Source: Mucidula mucida (lineage: Eukaryota > Basidiomycota > Agaricomycetes > Agaricales > Physalacriaceae). Taken from it: a stretch of 64,000 bases of DNA. Under the pieces are notes generated by a model, which did no database searches, had not been told where the DNA came from, and saw only the letters and a list, made by a program, of their open reading frames with translations. The stretch lies in the NCBI GenBank assembly GCA_015501055.1, contig JADNYV010000009.1:248001-312000 (forward strand). The letters are read 5' to 3'. Of the stretch, positions 23,159-34,016 are shown one piece after another. Within the stretch, counting starts at the first letter, position 1. Each line of letters begins with the position of its first letter. The translations under genes and the position numbers were made by a program.

Positions 23159-23166
23159 TATAAAAG
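23159..23166 (+). promoter_or_regulatory. TATA box of the glycopeptide gene
   Basis: A perfect tataaaag lies 98 bases before the ATG at 23264, consistent with a strong core promoter for a small secreted protein. Confidence 0.6.
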
Positions 23167-23263
23167 AAATGTCTTTTGTCGACTATTGAGTATCGTACTT
23201 CACACCTACGAACTCTTACGCTTTTACCAACTCATCCCTTCTACGAAATCTTCCACTGACAAT

Positions 23264-24097
23264 ATGTTCTCCTCCTGGACCAAATACGTCGTCGCCGCTG
23301 TTGCTGTCGGTGTCGCCACCGTCAACGCTGAGAGCCACACTGTCAGCTTTGTGAACAAGTATGTGTGAAATATATCCGCAAAGTGTCCGTAGCTGATATC
23401 GTTTTCTACAGCTGTGGCACCGGCACTGTATGGTGTCTATTTTGTTTTCGTTCTATCGGATGTTGATCTTTCGTAGCCTATCCTCTCTCAAAACTTCAAC
23501 ACGCTCTCAACGGGAGCTCCTTACACCGCAACTGGTGGATTCTCGGCGGTCATCGCGTACGTTACTTGCTCATCGCTGTTTTGATTGAACTCACCTTTCT
23601 TCCACAGTTATCTCGACACTGGTTCGTGAACTTGCTTTCCTGTAAACACCCTCATGAACTCTTCACTACCAGGCTGTGGATTCCAGGGCACCGGTTGTGC
23701 TATCGTCGAGACCACTCTCATCAACGGCGGCGTCTCGAGCACTGATATCTCCCTCATCGACCCGTATGTTTGCCCCCTTTTGATTCTGCATTATGTGCCT
23801 ATCGACTATCTAGACACACCTTCAATGTCCCCACCTCGTTCTACTACACTGGGGGCTGCCAAGGATACGGCGCTTCTTGTTAGTCGTCTACTACTCTCAT
23901 CCTATTGCCTTGCTCTGACACTGTTTCTCCCAAAAGGCTCTAACTCCGGCTGCCCCACCACGGATGCTTTCCACAAGACTGACGACTATGAGGCTCAGCG
24001 CCAGTGCACATCTGACAACGTGAGTGGCGTATAGTATTCAAGATTATGCTTTGCTAACACGAAGTATCAGTCTGGCTTGGTCATTACCTTCTGCTAA
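23264..24097 (+). CDS. Small secreted 'glycopeptide'-type protein, 8 exons
   Basis: A secreted protein of 156 residues belonging to a basidiomycete family usually annotated only as 'glycopeptide'. Exons are 23264-23358, 23412-23427, 23477-23556, 23608-23621, 23673-23763, 23814-23878, 23937-24019 and 24071-24097; every junction keeps frame. Two exons are micro-exons of 16 and 14 nt. The product has a signal peptide ending near VATVNA, then HTVSFVNKCGTG, a middle with CGFQGTGCAIVETTL and SSTDISLIDPHTFNV, and the family-typical end SGLVITFC with a C-terminal cysteine. At least eight cysteines suggest disulfide bonds. The role is unknown; similar proteins are strongly expressed and may act at the cell surface. 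The gene has its own TATA box. Confidence 0.8.
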
Positions 24098-24389
24098 GGG
24101 ACCTTCGTATCACAACGAATCACGATACACAATACGACACCGGGCTTAGGGCTAGCTCTAGTTCCTTTTTATAGGTTATTTAACTGAATAATTATTGTTT
24201 GGGCATTATATCAAGAAATCATCGTGCGCGAAAGCGTGTTTGTCATTACTCCATTGACGATGGTACGAGAACTGAAACTTAAGCAGTCAGTGACAAGGAT
24301 GTTTTGTGAATCTCACGTTGTCGGTAGGCGCAGCACGTAGACGCGCCTACAAAGGTCGAAGGGACAAACTTGACCAGGAACGTTCGCAA

Positions 24390-24396
24390 TATAAAG
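24390..24396 (+). promoter_or_regulatory. TATA-like box of the 24528 gene
   Basis: The sequence tataaag stands about 130 bases before the ATG at 24528. Confidence 0.45.
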
Positions 24397-24527
24397 GGGC
24401 ATTAACCGATCAAATTCAATTTTGACGGCACACCGTCACGTGTGGCTCGCGTGGCAGTATTACTATTAAGGGCACACCGGCTTGTTTCCTGACCACCTCC
24501 TTTAATTTTGAGTCTTGTTGACCCACT

Positions 24528-25175
24528 ATGGCCACTGAAATTGCGAAACCTGCTCCTCTCCGGGACCTACACTCTACTAGTCTGTTTGCCTGGTGTACAT
24601 ACCAGCGCTGTGCTTATGTCTACCTTTGCTAGATGCCGCCTTCGACATGCTCAAAGCAGGCGTCAGCTCGACCACCCAAGGAGTCGGTATGTTTCTTTCA
24701 CGAAATTGTCTGGTTTTCCCCTCCTGAACATGCACAGTTTCTCCCTCTCCGACCAAGTCCGTCTTTGACTTTCTACTGGATAACGAGGTACCAATTCTGC
24801 GAGAGACGGTGGCTGCCCGTGATAGGGCTAGCCGGATGTCGACCTCGGTGAGCGCCCCCATTCCACAACACCCCCCGACGGTTTTGAACCTCTCTAGTTC
24901 CTCAACCGAGACCGAGGTGACGGGCGAACAGTTCCTTATGTCGTAATGGCCTTTCTCGACGGATCCTTTCCTGACCACGATCCAGTGAGCGCCATCGAGT
25001 TTCATTCAATGCCAGGAATTGATATCGTTTACAGCACCACCTGCCCGCTTTACTCAATGTCGATAACATAGACGATCTTACTGACGACGAGGTCGAAGCG
25101 TATGTCGCCGGCTACGGCCTCTCCCAACAACACGGCCGCGACGCTATCAAAGCCTACATTGGATGCACCTGCTAG
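24528..25175 (+). CDS. Small hypothetical protein, 5 exons
   Basis: Exons 24528-24579, 24633-24686, 24738-24847, 24898-24984 and 25035-25175 join in frame to give 147 residues. The model is supported by good GT-AG signals and removes two apparent frameshifts and an in-frame stop. The product has a helical segment (NAAFDMLKAGVSSTTQG), a conserved-looking SVFDFLLDNEVPILRETVAA, then VPYVVMAFLDGSFPDHDP, and an acidic C-terminal part (NIDDLTDDEVEAYVAGYGL) ending IGCTC. No signal peptide or known domain is seen. I do not recognise the family. The protein ends in two cysteines but does not carry a CaaX box, so I do not call it a pheromone precursor. Confidence 0.5.
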
Positions 25176-27762
25176 AACTCGTACCTTCCCTTTCACATTC
25201 CTCGCTCATTCTGTTTTTCAAGGATATTGCTGTAATATAATTACTAAAAGTACCGGAACGCTTTAATGGGCCCGTGCGTGCCTCTGATTTTGTATCTATA
25301 TACACGCACTTTTGCTGGAATCGCATCTACTATAGAACAGGTTGCATGTTCTCGGAGTTTAGAATTTGGGCTCTGGGCTGTCGAAATGTTCGGTAATATG
25401 TTGGCAGATGTCAAGATTGTCCTTGCCTTGTTCTTGTTCGGGGTTGTTTTGTATGGGAAAGACATATCCCAAGTAACCTGGTCCCAGTCCCTCGTAATTC
25501 GCCCTCACGCGCACGTTCGGAACGCCTTTGTGTGTTTTTCAGTTGCGAGAAACGCGAAGCGGCGACGATCACGAAATGTGGCGGTAATATTATGACTCCT
25601 TCTGTGGTGGCGGGGCCGATCCAGATGTTTCGCGGGTACGTTACCTGCAAGGCTTCTGCTGAGTTATCGTGCTCATTGTCGTTAGTGCAGCGCGCGGAGC
25701 CTCTGAGCTGTATTATACCTCATGACTTGGTTCATATTTGCGCACCGGATCCTAGGTCAGAAGAGCTCTACTTGGGGACTAGAGATTAACGCAGTAGTGG
25801 CTCGACCATTGGACGTGTTCATAGCTGCCATCGCTCCCGGAACCGATATGGGTAGGCTGGTCTTGGTGGGCACTTTATTATCATTCTGTGACACGCTATC
25901 TTAATCCAAAGAAGCTATCCTCTTAGTGCCGTGCTTGAAATCTCTGGAGATCCTTGGACTTCGGCCACCGGGCTCCATCAGATACGGCCTCACCTCGGCA
26001 AACGTGGCGCTAATATGCCTCTTTCCGTCCGACTACCTATCATCTCTTTAAATTTTAGACTATGCCTGCCCAAGTTCTCGACGTTCTTTCATTCACAGCC
26101 ATGAATTCCTCGGAGCATCGTGAAACCAGCGCCCCCACGCCTCCGCTGGATTAATACCCCGTCTTTCCGTCAGCGTCCGCGTTCTCGTTCTTTGCACGGA
26201 AGTTAAATCCCCCTCGACTCACAATGCATCTACACCTCATGTGTTTGGCCATACCCCTGGCGTCGCCCTCTGTCCAATCCACGCTTCGAATAGTGGCCTT
26301 CGAATTCGGTGCCTCGCGCTGTAGAGCAACAACCATACTCCATGTCTCAACGTAACTACTCTCGTCATCCTTTATGACTTAGAAGGACTGAATAACATCA
26401 TTCAACGACATACAGGTACTACCTAGCTTACCTCGTTAGCCGGGTATTTGGGCGCGCTTACGGGATGCAATTTAGCGCCCCAATATGGGTTCCTGCGCAG
26501 CCTGTTAAGTCCATGGATTCCCCACGTCCTGGATCACCGTCGTGACTTCTCGTGGGTCGTTCGTACATGTGAACGCCAAGGTCACGACGCTATGTATGGC
26601 TCTCATCCGCCGAATGGATTTGTCTGCGCAAGTTGAAGCGCGGCGGAGGGCATGGGAGGGCAGATTTAAACTCCAACGGGAGGCCATCATTTCCGCGAGA
26701 TCTCGAAGCGCATGGGTGTTGTTTGGGGGTGGAAAGAGATCCGTCAACGTACGTATCGCAGGGATGACAGTTCATGTTCCTCAGTCATTGTATGTGCGCC
26801 ATAGATAAGTTTTATGCAACGCCACTCGAGGGCTCTTCGGGTTTCTGAGACTGCTCATGACAAACGAAGCTTTCCCCCGAGGTGCGGGAGTACAGGCGCG
26901 CTAGATGCATATCCATGGATCCATGCATTTCAGGCGTTCTGTGTCCTCTCACCTTTCCAGAATAAGGCGGACTACTAACAGTGTCCCGCGTGGCGCAACC
27001 CCTGGAGTGAATGACGCGTCCAGATGCGAATAAACAGCTTCCCAGCATGATGATCTGAATACAACTGGCAAGATCAGTAGCAGATCAGTCTGGGTAGATC
27101 AATTGAATCAATGCAGGATCAGTGTGTTATTCGAGGACATGTCTCCGTCCAGGGAGATATCCAGCCAATGGGAACTGGAAGGAGGAATCCAACAGAAAAA
27201 CGCGTCGAAAAAGCGCGACTTGTCTGTGGATCGTTTTGCGAACAGTGGACTGCAGGCTGTGCAATGTGATGGCCGGGCCGCGCTTCGGCCATCAGTGAAT
27301 CTGCTGGCAGGATGACATCAAGTGCGGATCCAACTAGGAAGCATCAAAAATCTGAATGGAGTTATGGCTCTTTACGGTAGTTTCCCCCCTCCCAGAAGGG
27401 AACCCGTTTGGTGGCATGCCTGGGAAGCACGGTGGGAAGCATGTATGAAATGTACCAGTCCTTGGATGTGCTTTCCTGGTTCCAATCTCCCGGCAGGCCC
27501 TGCGACACTCCTCTGTGAAGACACCTACTTGAAGCTGCACGCCTCACCTGGACCTCTTAAAGCTTCTGGGAGACTTTGCGTGCTGTTTGCCCTTTCTGTG
27601 ATTCTGCTTCCATTGTTCCAAATTATACAAGGTTCGTAAATAGTTTGTATATAAGGTAATGTCGTTTCCAACACTGATGCGAATTCTTTCCTCAGATTGC
27701 CGGGTTTCTGTAGGCTACGCCAAAAACTATATCTTACAGGTACTGACCAGTAAGTAGGCGCT
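25176..27762. other. Unresolved region with scattered coding-like frames
   Basis: No gene could be built. A plus-strand frame from the ATG at 26062 reads 30 codons, meets one TAA, and continues openly to about 26350. Another coding-like stretch (YYLAYLVSRVFGRAYGMQF) starts near 26415, and a charged helix (QVEARRRAWEGRFKLQREA) is seen at about 26627-26690. These could be remnants of one gene. Hydrophobic frames occur at 25266-25470. The 3' part (27100-27700) is unremarkable. Confidence 0.3.
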
Positions 27763-29621
27763 ATGCCGAAACACGCCCCGGTCGAATCTATGGGTCATCC
27801 GAGGCCTTTTGATGACCGACTGTACGCGCGACCAAGCCTCGCCACCGTGTATGCTGGTGACTCTATATGGCCCACTCGGTGGTCTCCGTCGCGGTCTAAT
27901 GCACTTTTGGCATCGTTGAGCACGGTAGACCTGTCGCCGGTGTCTACCATGTCTTGGCGCGAGCCAGCCTCTGCACGTTACAATACCACTCCCCCGATCG
28001 ATTCACCTCAGGTTCACACCCCGCCCAAGGCACCACATGCTCGAGCACGCATCGTTGAACCGCGCCAACAGCCCCCGACCCAGCTCGATCAAATCAAGCA
28101 GGAGCCAGGATCACCCACATTCATCATAGAATCCCTACAGTCATGTCCTTCGAGATCAAACGGTCGTCCCTCCGCCCGCTCCCCCATACCTGAAGGTGAA
28201 TCGTACGCCGTCGAGGCAACAATGCTAGAGCAGTCGCTCCTCTCACAATCCCTCGCCCCGCCGACCGAGGTGCCCCTACGGGCTACGCAGGCCAACGGAG
28301 AGATGCGCGCGATGATGGGCGTCTTTCGATTAAACCCGTTCTCTATGCACGGTGGTGCGCCTCCATCTCCTGATCTCACCTGGTGCGGCGAAGAGCCTGG
28401 TCCTCTACCAGAATCTCCGCAGATAATTGAGTGGGAGTTAGAAGAATATGATAGCGGAATTCCCGACTTCGAGCCGCTTCCCAGTAGAGTCTTGGACGAG
28501 GATTTGGAACGGCTTGAGCGTTTCTCGCCGCCCATATCCGGGTCCGGGAAACGCAAGCGAGAGCAGGTTGACGATGGAGAGGATATCGACGACCGGCCAC
28601 ATACGCACCTCGCCCCATCTTGGACGTCCGTGTCACCTATGACATATCCTTCCACCGTACCGTCTCCGGCTCAATCTATTGCTACACCCCAGCCTACGGC
28701 ATCGCGCTATCCTTCGGTGTTCAAACAGGAATCTGAGTCGGAAAGCGAGTCGCCACCATCAGAGCCGCGTTATAAAGGCATGTCTTTTTGGCAATTGCTA
28801 CTTTCCAATACTCACTCATCCTTCCAGTGTCAACGACGTCTTCCCTTGCAGGGTGTATGGGTGAGGGTTCACTGCAGACGACAGTGCGACCCGGGAAATT
28901 TTCCTCGTCCTTTCAACCTATTGGTTCTCCTCCACAGGCAATATCTGCGCCACAGGGCATTGCCAGCATGTTAAACCAGCCGCGCACCAGACAGCCGACG
29001 CGGAAGATGGCCGAGTATAACGCTCCGAGCGGTATGTATAGTTCACTGTCTATTTTTTTCCTCCAGTCACAAGCACTAATTTTTTATTTAGCTCCCATCT
29101 CGCAAGGGCATCGGCGCATGCTTGATTCATATACACGGAATCCCCAGTTTACAGCGCCTCCCCGTGTCGTCGAGCAATCGCTATACGATACCTCCTCGTG
29201 GAACAATGCACGATCTTCCCGTAATAGCGTGTCTCCGCCGACGATTCCCGGAACTTTCCTTACTCCAGCCCAACAATGGCAGCAGCAAAATCCGTCTATG
29301 CGATATGACTCCGACAATAGCTCCTCCACGTCTTCCAGCAGCAACGGCTACACATACGCGGCACCCGAGCCCTCGTATTCCGCCCAAACGACTTCTTATA
29401 CGTATTCGACGTATCCCACCGTATCAGAAAACAATTACACTCGCGCTGCTACGGTACTTTTTTTCCTTTTTAAGTGGCGTTGTCAGGTTGAGCTCATTAA
29501 TTTCGTTTCCTTCTTTCTTCAGATTCCGAGACGAATAGCAGCAGCCCCATCATATAGTCTAGGCTCTGGGATCATGTATGGCGGCTCACGGGAGCCGGAG
29601 ACTGCAGGATATTATGCCTAA
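27763..29621 (+). CDS. Hypothetical low-complexity nuclear protein, 4 exons
   Basis: Exons 27763-28777, 28828-29031, 29092-29453 and 29523-29621 join in frame for 559 residues. The first intron starts with GC (gcatgt) rather than GT. The protein is almost entirely disordered: Pro/Ser/Thr-rich with an acidic patch (EWELEEYDSGIPDFEP, about residue 225) followed by a nuclear-localisation-like GKRKREQ near residue 265, Ser/Glu repeats (QESESESESPPSE), and a C-terminal part rich in Ser, Tyr and Gln. No DNA-binding domain is visible. The combination of an acidic region, a basic NLS and a Gln/Ser/Tyr tail would fit a transcriptional regulator, but this is inference. Confidence 0.6.
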
Positions 29622-30035
29622 AACGACATTGTGTCGCATGCTTTACATGGATTGTCTCGATACTTTAACGCATATGGGTAATAGTGGACTGTATGTACTA
29701 GAACACTCATACGGTAGGCTATAGAATAAATATGTAGCGCAATAAATAATCTCCTTTTAGCTGTCAACGAAAAGAGGACGTACCACCTTTACTTGTCCTG
29801 CAATGACATGTTAGACTTGGAACTGAGTTATCTGAATGCCTACCTACTTGAAAACCAGGTCGTCACGGTTGAGCACCGACATTAGAGATTTATTTTGCAA
29901 GAACGCGTCGGTGGCGTCGTGGTGCCAGATATAGTAATACCGATCGTCCGATCATTCCTAATCCAGACGTCCTCTAATTATGAATTTCGCTGCAAGGTCC
30001 ACGCCAAGGTACGTACCGACGAGACTAGTTTGCTC
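29622..30035. other. Convergent intergenic region
   Basis: Holds the 3' ends of two converging genes. An AT-rich stretch with aataaat near 29728-29745 could serve polyadenylation of the plus-strand gene. No coding sequence recognised. Confidence 0.4.
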
Positions 30036-30910
30036 TCAGAATGAAGAGTACAGTTGAAACTCCCCAGGCAGAGCTTGATTGGGACCGGCTTCGCTGAACC
30101 AGATCCTTCTGAGGCGGCATGTGGCATAGATTTTGACGTGGGATACGTAGGCATAGGTACCACTTGGCACGATGCCGATGGAGTTGTTGTCTTCGTTTAC
30201 GAGAGACTGGTCGGAGAAATATGGTAAGAGAGAGGGTAGTTGGATTGCGATAGTCGACCACGCAGTGAACGCCTGGGCTGAAGGTCGGGGGAAGGCCAGT
30301 GGTAAATGAAGGAGCGCAGGTTTGTCGCCTACCGGAGGATGTAATCGAGGCGCACTCTGTAGGTATCATTAGCATCAATTCGACGTTTTGACATCGAGAT
30401 TGAAGATCCCCAGCGCGGGGCCGAGTTTGAGATGCGAAAATCGCGGCTGCTAAGAGTCGCAACGCGCCAAGAACGTCGACTTACCTGGAAGGTAGAAAGC
30501 CTGACGGTGCCTCTTCTCTTCGATTGATCGACCACTCCGACTTCGAAGCCCCATTCGCGGCCCATGTTACGCACTTGGAGGTGTATCCAAGGATGCTTGA
30601 TCCCCAAGTCCCCATGCGACTGGATAAAGGTGGTACGCATGGTTGGAGATTGTATATGGAGGACGGTCTGCGATAAAGAATAGGCCCTTCCCTCATCGAG
30701 AGTAGATTCGACAGAAGGAGGGGAGATTAATTTTGCGCGTGAATCATTACCGCCGGACTCATATGATTCCCCAGACGCGTCGTTTACAAGTATGATGCAC
30801 GAGTCTTCCGGAAGTGAGTGGTCTTTAAAGGAGAGGAACAGTCCGAGGGGATCAGAGCCAGTGGATGAGAATAGGGATATTAGAGGGGGCTGCACAGTTG
30901 AATTCAGCAT
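30036..30910 (-). CDS. CFA20-domain protein
   Basis: Two exons on the minus strand, 30910-30485 and 30356-30036, join in phase 0 over a 128-nt intron to give 248 residues. The protein aligns by eye end to end with the CFA20 (CFAP20/DUF667) fold: an N-terminal region with PLGLFLSF, central LSQTVLHIQSPTMRTTFI (compare the strand before the conserved 'KTLGIKLP' region), WIHLQVRNMGREWGFEVGVV (compare the 'YFTFEVQVLD' strand), LSTFQ, a WSTIAIQL strand, and the most characteristic block YVSHVKIYATCRLRRIWFSE near the C-terminus, where the family has 'VxIHANCRIRRVYFSD'. It ends with GEFQLYSSF. In flagellates CFAP20 is an inner-junction protein of doublet microtubules; basidiomycetes have no flagella, so this relative must do something else, possibly nuclear or RNA-linked. 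It carries an insertion of about 40 residues in the first half. Confidence 0.7.
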
Positions 30911-31486
30911 TATATTCCCCTACTGTGGACGGAAATTTGACGAAGTAGTGAACTTGAGGAGCTGATCGCAAGTGTCAAGGTATCATCGGCCCGAAGAATG
31001 CCGGATCGCTCTTGTTCTGTAACCGCCATGTCCATGTGTTCAGTTCTACATTTCGACGCAGTTACGAAGCGCGTCTTGATAAATCAAGAACAACAGCGGT
31101 ATTGCGTCCATGCTTCAACTGTCCTCGACCGCAAGCGAATGCGGTATCATATGTTCGTTCTGCCGCCTGCGTCTCCTTTAGTCCGGCTGCTGATAGATTC
31201 GGAATATCTTAACGTTGCCGCTGTACACCGGTCGCTCAGCAATCTGTTTTGTTTTGCCACTGAATTGCGACTTTCTTTCGTCCTTTGGCCGTTTTCTCCC
31301 GCTTGAAGACCAAATGATGAAGATCCCTGGGCTCGAATTTCTCCCACTGTGACTATATTGCTCTTGAAGCGACTCGGCGCGTTCGCCGTTGCGACCGTTG
31401 GTTGACTATGTGTACCGTGGTCCTCGCGTTCTAATGATCGACGACGGCAGTGCTACCCGTTTCCTGACGCTGTGTGTTTTATAACA
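30911..31486. other. Divergent intergenic region
   Basis: Shared upstream region of the minus-strand CFA20 gene and the plus-strand F-box gene. The open frame at 30998-31306 shows no recognisable domain. Confidence 0.4.
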
Positions 31487-33441
31487 ATGGCTTGGAGCGC
31501 TGTCGGCGTATTGGTCTTTGCGGTACTGACCGCCATGACTAGTTTAACAGATCTTCCTGTCGAGTTGCTGCACATCATTGTCGAACAGGTGAGTTCATAG
31601 CATGAACTCGTCGATATTATGTTAATCAAGACGCGTTCGCTTTAGCTTCATGACGCAGGTTACTGGAAGGCCCTGAAATCACTCAGGCTCACCTGCAAAG
31701 TACTCTGTGATTGCGTCAACCCGCTCCTATTCTCGACTGTCAATATCAATTTGCACCATCTTGCTCGGGCGTCTTCGCAGTTAGAGGCGTTTGCGAAAGA
31801 GCGGAGCAATGTAAATCAATTTGCTCGCCATCTGGAGATCATGTCGCTGGAACAGCGATACGAAGGTCACGACATCAACGTGAGTAACACTTTGAACTAT
31901 CTTTGCAAACTCCGCCGTCTGATGTACTGTCGCTCAGGCGCTTCATGCCGCCTGGTCAAATTTCAAGGCATCCAAGTATATATGCACTGCTCTGCAGAGT
32001 CTGCAGAATGTGGAAAGCGTCGAGTAAGTGGCGGTCAGACTTTGGGCTCCCAGGTCTCAACAACGCTTTGCTAGTTTCCATATCTGCAAATATAATCCTC
32101 ACCACAGCTCTATCTTCGTCATGGAAGCTTTGACCTGCATGCCCTCGATAACGACTCTCCGCTTGACCGAAGATTTTGGCACAATTTGGCGGGACATCCG
32201 TTTCGATCTTTTCACGACGATCCGCGACCTGACCATTGATGCCGCTACTGGATATTTTCTGGAGCTTACGCTTCCAAACTTCATGGTTAACAACCCCCGC
32301 CTCGAGCGATTATGCATCAAATTTTGTCCAGGGTATGGACGAAGTGGTTGGAGTCTGGATCTGACCTTTCTACTCGGAGAGGTCAAGGAACCCATCGCAT
32401 TACAACATCTTGAGCTGCATGGTCGGTGGAAACTTTCAAACTCAGACTGTATTCAACTGGTTCCTCACCTCTCTTCGCTCTGTTTATCCGATGACGATGA
32501 TCACGGAAAGAGTTTGGAACTTCTTTTGTGCTCGCTCGTACATCCTTTAGAGCGCCTCGCTTTACCAAATGGCGCTCGTGAAGGTCATGGTCATGATATC
32601 ATCTACGACCATCTTGAATCGTATTCAGGCCTTGTCGAGCTCACCGTCGGTCCGTCTGGGCTGTCCAACAGTGGAGACAGATTACGGAAAGCCCTCTTCT
32701 CCCACATTCCGACTCTCAGGAAGGTCTCATGGGAGCAGGCTATGTTTACTCGGTCCGATTTTGATTTCGCCGCCATATCACAATTGCAGAACCTACAATC
32801 ATTGTCGATTTCGTTGCTATCTTCTATGAAGAACATCGTAATGGGCGAAGTGATTATTACCACTGCTGTAAGCCACTCCCTTTCTGCTGATTCTCAATTC
32901 ACTAAGCTATTCTCAGAATGCATGGCTGGATGTCGCGACATCCCTACCTCACCTCACTGACCTCAACATCGAAGTCATTCGCAGACCCCGGTCACATCTC
33001 AATCCCTGCGAGGAGCCAATGAAGACGATCGACCTCGTTGTAATGCAGTATACTCCCAAGTCCGAGGCGCTCAACGCTGACTTAAGGGTACACACTATAT
33101 CGAATTGCTACCGACAGCTGGTCACGTACGGCGTAGAGAATGGGCGGTTAGTCTCGCTGTACTCGAGGAAGGGCGGGTTCGAGCAAGAGGTCGTTACTTA
33201 TCCTCCTTGTCGCCCGGATTTCGGAGATGGGGATGCTCCGTACAAGTTGTGGGGCGCAGCTATCGTCTCGTTCTGTTTGGGATATTGGTTCGAGGCTTAT
33301 CCGAGCGGGAGGTCACTCCTGGCCATGGCAGGAGGGTGTTTTGTGGTCACGATGGGCTTGGAGGTTATACATGCTATCACGAGTTCTCATTTCGAGTCCG
33401 CCTTATTCGGGCGTTTGCCACCTGTCCATCATCTCATGTAG
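31487..33441 (+). CDS. F-box/LRR-type protein, 5 exons
   Basis: Likely substrate adaptor of an SCF ubiquitin ligase. Exons 31487-31588, 31646-31879, 31938-32023, 32075-32867 and 32917-33441 all join in frame for about 579 residues. The F-box is at the start (LTDLPVELLHIIVEQ, then KSLRLTCKVLCDCVNPLLF), split by the first intron. A long leucine-rich-repeat-like region follows, with LERLCIKFC, LQHLELHGRW, LVELTVGPSG and LQSLSISLL spaced like degenerate LRRs. The C-terminal 170 residues are less repetitive and contain a hydrophobic stretch. A second in-frame ATG at 31535, just before the F-box, may be the true start, since the first 16 residues are hydrophobic and look unlike the family. Basidiomycetes carry many such genes and the substrate cannot be predicted. 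Confidence 0.75.
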
Positions 33442-34016
33442 GATCAGAAACAACCCTCTTTAATTCGAGCTAGGTACCATAATGCCTCTCCGTGCTTCGA
33501 ACGCCTTACTGTATACCTTATACTAAATATATCTCTCTACATCGATCATCTTTTCATGTTGTGCGGGATGAGCGACTTTTGCGATGTGAAGATTCTGGAC
33601 GGTGTTTTCATGAGGCCATGTCCTTGGATTCCGTGGGTTTCTCAAGCAATTGGGGTACTTTCGGGCAATGCCATTTCACGTTGTTCAGAGGTCTGCAGTT
33701 CCAATGAATACGCCCGGTATGCCGAACCCTAGCTGATGTCACGAACGCCCACAGCTCTTGAACTTAACTACTTATTACGCTGCAGTCACTATCAGTTTTG
33801 CAACAGCGCTAACTACTTAACGTATATTTGGTCTCCCGATATTCAAGGAGTTTCTCAAGGTGGTGGTGAACGAAGCGCGACGCACTTCAGACTCCTGGAT
33901 GGGCAGACCATTTTCAACAGCTGGGTTCGAGCCTGGATCTCTCAAATACTATTTGGAGGAGGAGATGTTAGCGTGGGAATGACGAATGTGCCGGGCATTC
34001 CCTTGTCTAAACGATC
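33442..34016. other. Intergenic region
   Basis: No recognised gene. The last 150 bases are the likely promoter of the multi-homeodomain gene, without a clear TATA box. Confidence 0.4.

Noticed and set aside
25161..25175. C-terminal CTC of the 24528 gene as a CaaX pheromone end
   Set aside because: The cysteine is not four residues from the end, and the protein lacks the small-precursor layout of basidiomycete pheromones.
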